Assembly (NCBI GenBank): GCA_943356455.1
Contig: CALRFB010000022.1
Coordinates: 1 to 8,805 of the forward strand
From: Candidatus Nomurabacteria bacterium
GTDB taxonomy: Bacteria > Patescibacteriota > Minisyncoccia > Phycocordibacterales > UBA9973
DNA length: 8,805 nt
Direction: 5' to 3'
Position 1 is the stretch's first letter, and every line of letters starts with the position of its first letter. A model generated the notes under the pieces. The model was not told the origin of the DNA and ran no database searches. It worked only from the letters and a program-made list of their open reading frames with translations. Made by a program: the position numbers and the translations under genes. This document shows positions 1 to 5,741 of this stretch, piece by piece.

Positions 1-138
1 GAACAGCGAGAATACGTCCTTTATTTACAAGCCTTTTTGCAGGTAATGCCGGTTTCGTGCCCGCATTATTTTTCAGTCGCACAAACTGATGCAACAGTCA
101 GGCTAGAAGTAAAGGGCTTTTTTAAAAATACATTATAA
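1..138 (+). CDS. Possible 3' end of an unidentified upstream gene (partial)
   Basis: One forward frame is open from the window edge to a TAA four bases before the ftsZ start, giving about 45 residues that end in VRLEVKGFFKNTL. The tight spacing would suit an operon partner of ftsZ. FtsA is the usual neighbour, and its C-terminus is often a short amphipathic helix, but I do not recognise this peptide as FtsA. Another forward frame is also open until position 89, and an imperfect hairpin (43-52 with 60-69) followed by several T lies here. The stretch may therefore be a non-coding leader. Treat the coding call as weak. Confidence 0.25.
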   Translation, partial: EQREYVLYLQAFLQVMPVSCPHYFSVAQTDATVRLEVKGFFKNTL

Positions 139-142
139 AACT

Positions 143-1381
143 ATGGCAAAAATTAACCCAGACATTGAAACATTTGCGCGCATTAAAGTCATCGGACTCG
201 GTGGCTCTGGTAAAAATGCAATCAACCACATGATTAACTCCAAAGTTAAAGGAGTTGAATTCATCGTGATGAACACAGATACGCAAGACTTGCACAATTC
301 CCTTGCCGATAAAAAAATCCACATTGGTAAAAACCTGACCAAAGGTCTCGGTGCTGGCATGAACCCCGATGTTGGCAAACGTGCAGCCGAAGAAACCAAA
401 TCTGAAATCCAAGACGTCATCAAAGGTGCCGACATGGTTTTCATCGCTTGCGGTATGGGCGGTGGTACTGGTACAGGCTCCGCGCCAATAGTTGCTCGCG
501 CTGCCAAAGAACAAGGCGTGCTCACTGTTGGTGTTGTCACCAAGCCATTCTTTTTTGAAGGTGCGCAACGTATGCGTCTCGCTGAACAGGGTCTCGCTGA
601 ACTTGAAAAAGAAGTGGACGCTATCATCGTTATTCCGAACGATCGCCTGCTCGCTATCGCCGGTAAAGACATGGGGTTCAAAGATGCATTTATGCTCTGC
701 GACGATGTTCTCCGCCAAGCTGTTGAAGGTATTTCCGAACTCATAACACGACCAGGTGAAGTCAACGTGGACTTTGCCGATATTAAAACGATAATGCATG
801 ACACTGGTACCGCTCTCATGGGTCTCGGTCGTGCTTCCGGCGACAACCGTGCTGAACAAGCTGCTATGCAAGCTATCAATTCTCCACTCCTCGATGTTTC
901 GATCAATGGTGCCAAAGGTGTTCTCTTTGCAATATCTGGTGGCGATGACATTACGTTCAATGAAGTCCAACGTGCTGCGACTATCGTAACCGAATCAATA
1001 GACAAAGAAGCTCGAGTTATCTGGGGTATGGTGCCAGACGATCGTCTCAAAAAAGGCGAAATTCAAGTTACTGTTATTGCTACTGGTTTTCCAATGAGCG
1101 AAGGCTCTGTCAAGAAATCACTATTTACTCCACAAACACCTATCTCTCAACCGCTTACTAGCTCCGACAAGAAACTCCAAATCGAAGAAAAAAAAGACGA
1201 CAAGCGTGAAGAAAAACGCGAAATAAATCACGCGCCACTTACTGCAAATAGTGGTGAATACGTAAAAAAAATCGAACGCACCGAAAAACCAGAGATCATT
1301 GATACAGACGACGAAAACTTTGACGATGATCTCGGCGACTGGAATGCAATACCAGCGTTTCTCCGACGCAAGAAACAATAA
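143..1381 (+). CDS. ftsZ: Cell division protein FtsZ
   Basis: FtsZ is the tubulin-like GTPase that polymerises at mid-cell to form the division ring. The 412-residue protein has the N-terminal nucleotide-binding fold (GLGGSGKNAINHM, residues 18-30), the tubulin signature GGGTGTGSAP (106-115) that holds GTP phosphates, and the synergy loop NVDFAD (208-213), whose acidic residues complete the GTPase site of the next subunit. The C-terminal domain runs to about residue 318. A charged linker rich in K, E and D follows (about 320-398), then the conserved tail IPAFLRRKKQ (403-412), which normally docks FtsA and other membrane tethers. Length is normal and all key motifs are present. The ATG at 143 fits the usual FtsZ N-terminus. 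No Shine-Dalgarno is visible upstream; the sequence there is A/T-rich. Large open frames antisense to this gene are shadows. Confidence 0.98.
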   Translation: MAKINPDIETFARIKVIGLGGSGKNAINHMINSKVKGVEFIVMNTDTQDLHNSLADKKIHIGKNLTKGLGAGMNPDVGKRAAEETKSEIQDVIKGADMVFIACGMGGGTGTGSAPIVARAAKEQGVLTVGVVTKPFFFEGAQRMRLAEQGLAELEKEVDAIIVIPNDRLLAIAGKDMGFKDAFMLCDDVLRQAVEGISELITRPGEVNVDFADIKTIMHDTGTALMGLGRASGDNRAEQAAMQAINSPLLDVSINGAKGVLFAISGGDDITFNEVQRAATIVTESIDKEARVIWGMVPDDRLKKGEIQVTVIATGFPMSEGSVKKSLFTPQTPISQPLTSSDKKLQIEEKKDDKREEKREINHAPLTANSGEYVKKIERTEKPEIIDTDDENFDDDLGDWNAIPAFLRRKKQ

Positions 1382-1385
1382 TCAT

Positions 1386-1414
1386 AAAAAAGCCCCGACT
1401 ATCGGGGCTTTTTT
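1386..1414 (+). terminator. Rho-independent terminator after ftsZ
   Basis: A perfect 13-bp stem (1386-1398 with 1402-1414) has a GCCCCGA/TCGGGGC core and flanking A and T runs around a 3-base loop. It starts five bases after the ftsZ stop and separates ftsZ from the next gene. The A/T symmetry would let it work in both directions. Confidence 0.93.
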
Positions 1415-1452
1415 ATAGCACATGGCGCGCAATTTTTATAAACAGTACTATA

Positions 1453-1468
1453 TGTTAAAATAGTATCC
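1453..1468 (+). promoter_or_regulatory. Extended -10 promoter of trxB; likely leaderless transcript
   Basis: TGTTAAAAT (1453-1461) is an extended -10 element, with TG one base before TAAAAT. Only seven bases lie between it and the ATG, so the predicted transcription start falls on or next to the A of the start codon. There is no Shine-Dalgarno, and the -35 region is only a T run. Leaderless initiation is inferred from spacing. Confidence 0.6.
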
Positions 1469-2392
1469 ATGTACGACTTAATCATTATCGGAGGTGGCCC
1501 GGCAGGTGTTGCAGCAGCGGTATATGCAGCACGCAAAAAACTTACTACGCTTATTATTGCTCCGTCTTTTGGTGGGCAGTCTATTGATTCAGAAAATATT
1601 GAAAACTGGATCGGTACACCTTCTATTTCAGGCCTCAAACTAGCAGAAGATCTTCGCAAACATGCGTATGCTTACAATGGCAAATCTCTTACTATTCTCG
1701 AAGGACAAAAAGTAACTCTAGTCGAGCGCACTGGCTCTGATTTCGCTGTCACAACCGACGACGGAACCAAACACAATAGCAAGACTATTTTAGTAGCTGC
1801 AGGCTCGCACAGACGCAAATTAGAAGCCAAGGGAGCCGATATATTTGAAAACAAAGGAATTACTTATTGTGCTTCATGTGACGGACCACTGTTCGCAGAT
1901 CAAGACGTTGTAGTCGTCGGCGGTGGTAACGCCGCTTTTGAAACCGCCGCCCAGCTTCTGGCGTACTGCACGTCTGTCTCACTTCTCTACCGCAGTGCCG
2001 AGTATCGTGCCGATGCCGTGACTGTCGAGAAGGTTTTGGCAAATCCAAAAATGAAAGCCTATACAAATGTCGATGTAGACGAAGTGACTGGTGATGCATT
2101 TGTAAACGGCATTACATTTACAAATAAAATTACCAATGAAACAACAACTCTTCCAGTAACAGGTATTTTTGTCGAAATCGGACAATTACCAAATACAGAA
2201 TTTGTGAAAAATACTTTGCCGTTGAATGAAGGCAACCACGTTATTGTTGATCCCAAAACTCAACGTGCCGGAGTTCCTGGTGCTTGGGCTGCTGGTGACT
2301 GCACCGACGGCCTCTACCACCAAAACAATATCGCAGTCGGAGATGCAGTAAAAGCTGTTGAAGATCTGTATATTTATATTCACAAACGGTAA
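1469..2392 (+). CDS. trxB: Thioredoxin reductase (FAD/NAD(P)-dependent)
   Basis: This cytosolic flavoenzyme passes electrons from NAD(P)H through FAD and a redox disulfide to thioredoxin. At 307 residues it has the normal low-molecular-weight TrxR length. The order is: FAD motif GGGPAG (8-13); the interrupted NAD(P) domain with redox pair C134-A-S-C137 followed by DG; nucleotide motif GGGNAA (151-156); and the C-terminal FAD contact AAGDC (274-278). The loop that in E. coli TrxB reads HRRxxxR and binds the NADPH 2'-phosphate is YRSAEYR here (174-180). The first and last arginines are kept but the middle one is serine, so cofactor preference may differ. The start is fixed by the conserved MYDLIIIGGGPAG beginning and the -10 element just before it. 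The gene stands alone between two terminators. Confidence 0.95.
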   Translation: MYDLIIIGGGPAGVAAAVYAARKKLTTLIIAPSFGGQSIDSENIENWIGTPSISGLKLAEDLRKHAYAYNGKSLTILEGQKVTLVERTGSDFAVTTDDGTKHNSKTILVAAGSHRRKLEAKGADIFENKGITYCASCDGPLFADQDVVVVGGGNAAFETAAQLLAYCTSVSLLYRSAEYRADAVTVEKVLANPKMKAYTNVDVDEVTGDAFVNGITFTNKITNETTTLPVTGIFVEIGQLPNTEFVKNTLPLNEGNHVIVDPKTQRAGVPGAWAAGDCTDGLYHQNNIAVGDAVKAVEDLYIYIHKR

Positions 2393-2419
2393 CATTCAGT
2401 AATAATGTATGCAACATAA

Positions 2420-2445
2420 AAAAAACCCGCTCATGCGGGTTTTTT
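2420..2445. terminator. Bidirectional terminator between convergent genes
   Basis: An 11-bp stem (2420-2430 with 2435-2445) with an ACCCGC/GCGGGT core, loop TCAT, and A and T tracts on both sides. It lies 27 bases after the trxB stop and three bases past the end of the opposing gene, so it serves both. Confidence 0.93.
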
Positions 2446-2447
2446 AT

Positions 2448-2966
2448 TTACTTCATTGCCGGATCATCGCAACTCGCTTGTTGCAACGTCATCGAGTACG
2501 TAACCTTATCTGAATTAGCATAGACATACTGTTTGGTTTTTGGATCGAGTTTCATTTCCCCAAAGCCAACACGGGCATTACCATCACCAAGTAAAATCCA
2601 AAGTTGTTCCGTATTTGTCACACCTTCTCCCGATGCCGTCCAGAGAAAATCGGCTTTTTGTGCAGCCAATACTTCGTTGTATTCGCCGACAGTACCGACA
2701 ATCGCACCCGTTTTTTTATCTTTTTGCGCTGGCGTGTAATTGAATGATCCCGTGACATTGATACCGTCTGAAGTTATGAGATGTAGTGCTGCCTTATCCC
2801 CGGCTTCAGTGTTGTAAATATAGCAAATATCTACGCGGTCTGTGCCTACATCTGCCGCAATGTCCTTCTTCTCTGTTGGAGGCGGCACCTTGCCCCAATT
2901 CTTGTAGGCAACGTAGCCTAGGCCAATAACAAGTAGTAAAACGACAATATATTTCAGGTTTTTCAT
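2448..2966 (-). CDS. Conserved hypothetical secreted or membrane-anchored protein
   Basis: A 172-residue protein of unknown function. Residues 4-20 (LKYIVVLLLVIGLGYVA) form one hydrophobic helix behind a short basic start. This is a signal peptide or N-terminal anchor with the remainder outside the cell. There is no lipobox cysteine. A proline-rich, charged linker (about 27-40) leads to a beta-rich domain. This domain has two cysteines only, C48 near its start and C166 near its end (ASCDDP), well placed to form one disulfide across the domain. Short motifs such as NVTGSFNY and ARVGFGEM resemble a group of hypothetical exported proteins I associate with Parcubacteria; that link is from memory, not a search. 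The ATG is set by the TATAAT box six bases upstream. The gene is monocistronic. Confidence 0.85.
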   Translation of the reverse strand: MKNLKYIVVLLLVIGLGYVAYKNWGKVPPPTEKKDIAADVGTDRVDICYIYNTEAGDKAALHLITSDGINVTGSFNYTPAQKDKKTGAIVGTVGEYNEVLAAQKADFLWTASGEGVTNTEQLWILLGDGNARVGFGEMKLDPKTKQYVYANSDKVTYSMTLQQASCDDPAMK

Positions 2967-2981
2967 GGTGTGATTATAGCA
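2967..2981 (-). promoter_or_regulatory. Extended -10 promoter of the hypothetical gene; likely leaderless
   Basis: On the minus strand TGCTATAAT (2981 to 2973) is a consensus extended -10 box. It is followed by only six bases, CACACC, before the ATG at 2966. Transcription would start at or beside the A of the start codon, leaving no room for a ribosome binding site. No -35 box is seen, as is usual with a strong extended -10. Confidence 0.72.
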
Positions 2982-3044
2982 TGAGTAAGATGGTGCCCTA
3001 CAACTAGTTTCTGTTTGTGATAGTTTGTTTAAAATACCAAAGAA

Positions 3045-3075
3045 TTAAAAAAACCCGTCTTAAGTGACGGGTTTT
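3045..3075 (-). terminator. Rho-independent terminator of the small hypothetical gene
   Basis: Stem 3050-3059 with 3066-3075 (AAAACCCGTC/GACGGGTTTT) and a 6-base loop. Read on the minus strand the stem ends in a run of seven T, so it serves the gene ending at 3088. Confidence 0.88.
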
Positions 3076-3087
3076 GAGAAAAATGAA

Positions 3088-3348
3088 CTACATCTTTGCT
3101 AATTCTTTTTTTTGAAGAACAAGCATATTATCGACATGATTTAAGAAACGCTTTTCAATAATTTGCAATGCTACTTTCATAGCATTTTTTGAAATCTCAC
3201 CAACTTCATCGGGGTCTTGTCCTGAAGTAGCTAGTGCTTCCATAATTCCTTGCTTTTTAAGGTTACGGAGGGTTTCTTTCATGTCTTCCTCGGTTAGTTT
3301 TTCTTTTCTTAACAATGGCATTGCTGTTGTTAAGCTTTTCAAAAGCAT
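3088..3348 (-). CDS. Small hypothetical protein
   Basis: An 86-residue, charged protein with no recognised family. It reads as mainly helical, with a Lys/Glu-rich first half (LRKEKLTEEDMKETLRNLKK, residues 13-32), a loop GQDPDEVGE (43-51) and a second helical half ending LQKKELAKM. No signal peptide or membrane segment is seen. GGAAG sits three bases before the ATG at 3348, which is closer than a normal ribosome binding site. The reading frame stays open upstream for only about ten codons before a stop, right where the broken protease begins, so the N-terminus may have been cut by the same rearrangement. Its own terminator supports it as a real transcribed gene. Confidence 0.6.
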   Translation of the reverse strand: MLLKSLTTAMPLLRKEKLTEEDMKETLRNLKKQGIMEALATSGQDPDEVGEISKNAMKVALQIIEKRFLNHVDNMLVLQKKELAKM

Positions 3349-3803
3349 ATTCTTCCAATTCTCATACTGGATACAAATCTATCTTTCTTTTCTACTTTCA
3401 CCACTTCTTTATTTTCAGGAAAATAAACATCGCAGTAGTTAGTAGAGACCCCATCTTTTACATAGAAAACATGCTTATTTGTAATTACAGATGGACCTCT
3501 TGCTGGATCATAGGCTAAAAATCCTGAACCATCTGAATATGACTTCTTATTTCCATTTGCATCAAGAGTGATACAAGTTACTCGTACTGTGTATGGTCGC
3601 CATTCTTTTATCACATCTTCTAATTTGTAATTTTCTTTTACAGTTTTAACAAGAGGAGCAATTTCTTTTTTAACTTCAACTTCTTGTTTTACAACAGGAG
3701 GTTCTTGAATTATCTTTTTGGGTTTAATAGCAGGAACAGCTTTATTTTCTTCTTTAATATTTTTTTGAGTCTTATTAAACAAGCACTTTCCATAGAATCG
3801 CAA
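3339..3803 (-). pseudogene. Trypsin-like serine protease fragment, truncated at both ends
   Basis: The open frame of 154 residues holds a basic, proline-rich linker (about 15-60) and then the start of a chymotrypsin-fold (S1/DegP-like) domain. DGSGFLAYDP (91-100) and VITNKHVF (106-113) match the usual GSGF...TNAHV block, with H111 as the catalytic His. The domain stops about 30 residues later, before the catalytic Asp and the GNSG serine loop, so it cannot be an active protease. The last dozen residues (after KKDRF) look like read-through into unrelated sequence. The first ten residues are antisense to recombinase coding sequence, and no signal peptide remains. True family sequence therefore covers about 3380-3776. 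The 3' end overlaps the small gene at 3348 by ten bases. Confidence 0.7.
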
Positions 3804-4997
3804 GTAAAGGAAATGCTTGAATTAGCAGAGCGAGAAAAATTAAATATTATAGAAATTAAACGAGAGGCTCACTCTTCAAAAGAAGTTGGGCAAAGACCGA
3901 TATATAACCAACTACTAGATGAAATACGACAAGGAAAGTTTAATGGCATTCTGACATGGGCACCAGACAGACTTTCAAGAAATGCAGGTGACCTTGGAGC
4001 TGTAGTAGATTTGATGGATAAGAAACAGCTAGTTGAGATAAGAACATATAGTCAAAAGTTTACAAACAATCCAAATGAAAAGTTCCTACTGATGATACTT
4101 GGATCACAAGCAAAACTTGAGAACGATAACAAAGCAGTAAATGTAAAACGAGGATTAAGAACAAGATGCGAGATGGGTCTCTGGCCTTGTAGTCCACCAA
4201 CTGGATACTTAAGTAGTAAAAATGTGGATCAAAAATGTCAGGTGCAGATAGACCCAAGACGAGCACCGATGATAAAGAAGATGTTTGAAAAAGTAGCATA
4301 TGAGAAAATGAGTGGTAGACGATTACACCTATGGCTTAAAAATGAAATTGATTTCAAAACAAAAAATGGAAAACATATAAACCTAGGAAATTTATACTTA
4401 ATATTACGAAACCACTTTTATTACGGACGGTTTGAATACCCAAAAGGAAGTGGTAAATGGTACAACGGTAAACATGAACCAATTATTAACAAAGAGCTGT
4501 TTGATCTAGTACAAGAAAGTATTTCAGATCATGTCATAAATTATCAGAATAAAGAATTCGCATTCACCAAAATAATGGTTTGTGGTTTATGTGGATCAGG
4601 AATTACGGCAGACGAAAAATTCAAAAAGCAACAAAATGGAAACATCCATAGATATGTATACTATGGATGTTGTAAACACATAGATAAAGAATGTAAGTCA
4701 GGATACATACGAGAAGAAGAACTTATAGAACAGCTTGCTAATCTTATGGACGAGGTTCACCTTGATGAAATAGGAATGAAAGAAAAGATACGAATAGAAG
4801 TAGAAAAAACCAAAAAGTTTAACATGAGTGTACTTGGAGTAAAGAACGAGAAAATAAAAGTGTCGGATATTGATATACGAAACTATGCAAAGTATGTATT
4901 ACGAGACGGAGGAATGGTAGAGAAAAGAGAGTTGCTAGAGTGCTTAAGAAGTAAAATACTATTGAGTAATAAGGTAATTAAAATAGCAGAAAATTAG
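3777..4997 (+). pseudogene. Large serine recombinase, 5'-truncated (catalytic serine missing)
   Basis: Large serine recombinases cut and rejoin att sites to insert or excise mobile DNA. Family sequence starts abruptly at KQALSIESQVKEML (from 3777), which in complete relatives follows the YARKSS-type segment with the nucleophilic serine. That segment is absent. The frame stays open upstream to an ATG at 3684, but those 31 residues are only the antisense of the protease linker. The rest is complete: the resolvase core with DRLSRN (about 3966-3983, active-site arginines), the recombinase domain from PPTGYL (about 4194) to about 4520, and a zinc ribbon with CGLC (4581-4592), CC (4668-4673) and C (4692). 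A charged helical tail follows. Codons are rich in AGA and ATA, unlike ftsZ, which suggests transfer. Strand exchange is not expected from this copy. Confidence 0.85.
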
Positions 4998-5006
4998 TGA
5001 TATAAT
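4978..5006 (+). promoter_or_regulatory. Candidate promoter reading into the inverted-repeat cassette
   Basis: A consensus TATAAT (5001-5006) directly follows the recombinase stop. TTAAAA (4978-4983, four of six -35 matches) is 17 bases upstream. The predicted start, about 5013, coincides with the beginning of the left inverted repeat. A TATAAT in A/T-rich DNA can occur by chance. Confidence 0.4.
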
Positions 5007-5014
5007 TAATGTGT

Positions 5015-5039
5015 AGCTCCTTAATAACCTGACAGAAAG
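5015..5039 (+). repeat. Left arm of a 25-bp inverted repeat
   Basis: This arm, AGCTCC through CTGACAGAAAG, matches the reverse complement of 5384-5408 at 22 of 25 positions. The six outer and eleven inner bases are identical. The pair encloses the DUF1508 gene and a strong hairpin. No clear target-site duplication is seen outside the arms. Confidence 0.75.
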
Positions 5040-5079
5040 GATCAAAAACCTTGCTCCCTCAATCTTGGGGGGTTAATCA

Positions 5080-5138
5080 CTTAGAAGGTCCCGGACAGAA
5101 ACATTCTATCGGTTTTTGTCCGGGGACCCATTTCTAAG
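5080..5138. repeat. Long imperfect palindrome / strong hairpin
   Basis: CTTAGAA (5080-5086) pairs with TTCTAAG (5132-5138). After a three-base bulge, GGTCCC (5087-5092) pairs with 5123-5128. After a one-base bulge, GGACAGAAA (5093-5101) pairs with 5113-5121, with one G-T pair. The loop is about 11 bases. No T run follows, so it is not a typical terminator. It could be a recombinase binding site, an RNA regulatory hairpin in front of the DUF1508 gene, or a remnant of a mobile element end. Confidence 0.7.
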
Positions 5139-5186
5139 GTCGATTCCCCAAATTAGTAGAGTAATCTTTAATAAATCAAAATACAT

Positions 5187-5366
5187 ATGTACTTCGAAAT
5201 ATATAAAGATGTTCGTGGTAACTTCCGATGGCACTTCAAAGCGTCAAACGGTAAGATTATTGCGGATAGTGCTGAGGGTTACACCTCAGAACAAAATGCA
5301 CTTAATGGTATTAATATCATTAAGGAAAATGCACCAGGAGCTAAAGTTTTCAGATCTAATTATTAG
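5187..5366 (+). CDS. DUF1508 (YegP-like) domain protein
   Basis: A 59-residue protein made of one DUF1508 unit. It begins MYFEIYKDVRGNFRWHF, continues KASNGKIIADSAEGYTS (18-34), and then a helix with NALNGINIIKENAP (37-50). The pattern of an F-x-I-x-x-D start, G-N-F-R-W, K-A-x-N-G-x-I-I and a Y-x-S helix cap followed by N-G-I-x-x-I is the family hallmark. Many members carry two tandem units; this one has one. The family's biochemical role is not established. The ATG at 5187 starts exactly where the domain starts. No Shine-Dalgarno is visible. It lies inside the inverted-repeat cassette, downstream of the recombinase remnant, so it may be a passenger gene. Confidence 0.85.
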   Translation: MYFEIYKDVRGNFRWHFKASNGKIIADSAEGYTSEQNALNGINIIKENAPGAKVFRSNY

Positions 5367-5383
5367 TTTGTAACTTTAGTAAA

Positions 5384-5408
5384 CTTTCTGTCAGATTATT
5401 GTGGAGCT
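5384..5408 (-). repeat. Right arm of the 25-bp inverted repeat
   Basis: Inverted partner of 5015-5039 (22 of 25 matching). It begins CTTTCTGTCAG and ends GGAGCT, followed by TTTTAT. In a transcript covering the cassette this arm could pair with the 5' arm and act like a terminator stem with a short U run. Confidence 0.75.
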
Positions 5409-5415
5409 TTTATAA

Positions 5416-5447
5416 ACAAAAAAACACCAAGAATGGTGATTTTTTGT
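5416..5447 (-). terminator. Terminator of tRNA-Glu (may act in both directions)
   Basis: CACCA (5425-5429) pairs with TGGTG (5434-5438) around loop AGAA. After one A-A mismatch the stem extends through an eight-pair A/T arm (5416-5423 with 5440-5447). On the minus strand the hairpin is followed by seven T, about 60 bases past the tRNA-Glu 3' end. On the plus strand it is followed by six T and could end the DUF1508 transcript. Confidence 0.82.
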
Positions 5448-5496
5448 TAGCGACTATTAAGGGCTTTTAAGCCTCTCGATAGGTCTCGCTAGCCTG

Positions 5497-5568
5497 TGAC
5501 CCCACGGAGAATCGAACTCCGATTAACGGATTGAAAACCCGTTGTCCTAACCGTTAGACGATGGGGCC
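5497..5568 (-). tRNA. tRNA-Glu (anticodon UUC)
   Basis: A 72-nt cloverleaf on the minus strand. Acceptor GGCCCCA pairs with TGGGGTC (one G-T). The D arm is GTCT...AGGAC, the anticodon stem ACGGG/TCCGT with loop TTTTCAA giving anticodon TTC (5533-5535), and the T arm CGGAG-TTCGATT-CTCCG. The discriminator is A and CCA is not encoded. It is divergent from tRNA-Ser, with 72 bases between them. Confidence 0.96.
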
Positions 5569-5581
5569 AAATAACGTTGCT

Positions 5582-5609
5582 ATAGTAGCATAATCCCTAC
5601 AAATTTCAA
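5582..5609 (-). promoter_or_regulatory. Probable tRNA-Glu promoter
   Basis: On the minus strand TTGAAA (5609 to 5604, five of six -35 matches) and TACTAT (5587 to 5582, four of six) are 16 bases apart. The -10 ends 13 bases before the tRNA 5' end, leaving a short leader for RNase P. I see no equally good promoter for tRNA-Ser in the same gap. Confidence 0.5.
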
Positions 5610-5640
5610 ATATATGGTAGTATGGGTTGATTTCAGACAT

Positions 5641-5727
5641 GGAAGCGTGGCTGAGTGGTTGAAGGCACTGGTTTCGAAAACCAGCGTGCGGGAAACTGTA
5701 CCGAGAGTTCGAATCTCTCCGCTTCCG
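5641..5727 (+). tRNA. tRNA-Ser (anticodon CGA)
   Basis: An 87-nt class II tRNA. Acceptor GGAAGCG pairs with CGCTTCC (5720-5726) and the discriminator is G5727. Anticodon stem CTGGT/ACCAG encloses loop TTCGAAA with anticodon CGA (5675-5677), reading UCG. A long variable arm (GTGCGG-GAAA-CTGTAC) is typical of tRNA-Ser. The T arm is GAGAG-TTCGAAT-CTCTC. The bases after the discriminator are CAA, so CCA is not encoded here. The last 18 bases plus one are repeated exactly 172 bases downstream. Confidence 0.96.
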
Positions 5728-5728
5728 C
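5710..5728 (+). repeat. Direct repeat copy 1 (tRNA-Ser 3' end)
   Basis: CGAATCTCTCCGCTTCCGC forms the T-loop/T-arm and acceptor 3' strand of tRNA-Ser. It is identical to 5882-5900. Such tRNA 3' end duplications are typical of attachment sites of integrated elements, but here the repeats enclose only 153 bases of structured, apparently non-coding DNA. Confidence 0.9.
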
Positions 5729-5741
5729 AATGACTATTTGA

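Noticed and set aside
122..1050. Two long open frames on the minus strand across ftsZ
   Set aside because: They are antisense to a fully conserved ftsZ and have low-complexity Ser/Thr/Phe-rich translations with no known motif. They are codon-bias shadows.
3684..3776. First 31 residues of the recombinase open frame as its true N-terminus
   Set aside because: They are the reverse complement of the protease linker and hold no catalytic serine motif.
5116..5373. An 85-codon forward frame over the DUF1508 gene
   Set aside because: It starts inside the palindrome and has no domain pattern. The overlapping frame from 5187 gives a clear DUF1508 protein.
5015..5408. Possible RNase P RNA, tmRNA or group I intron, suggested by pairing ends
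   Set aside because: None of their conserved core motifs is visible, and most of the interior is a good protein-coding gene.
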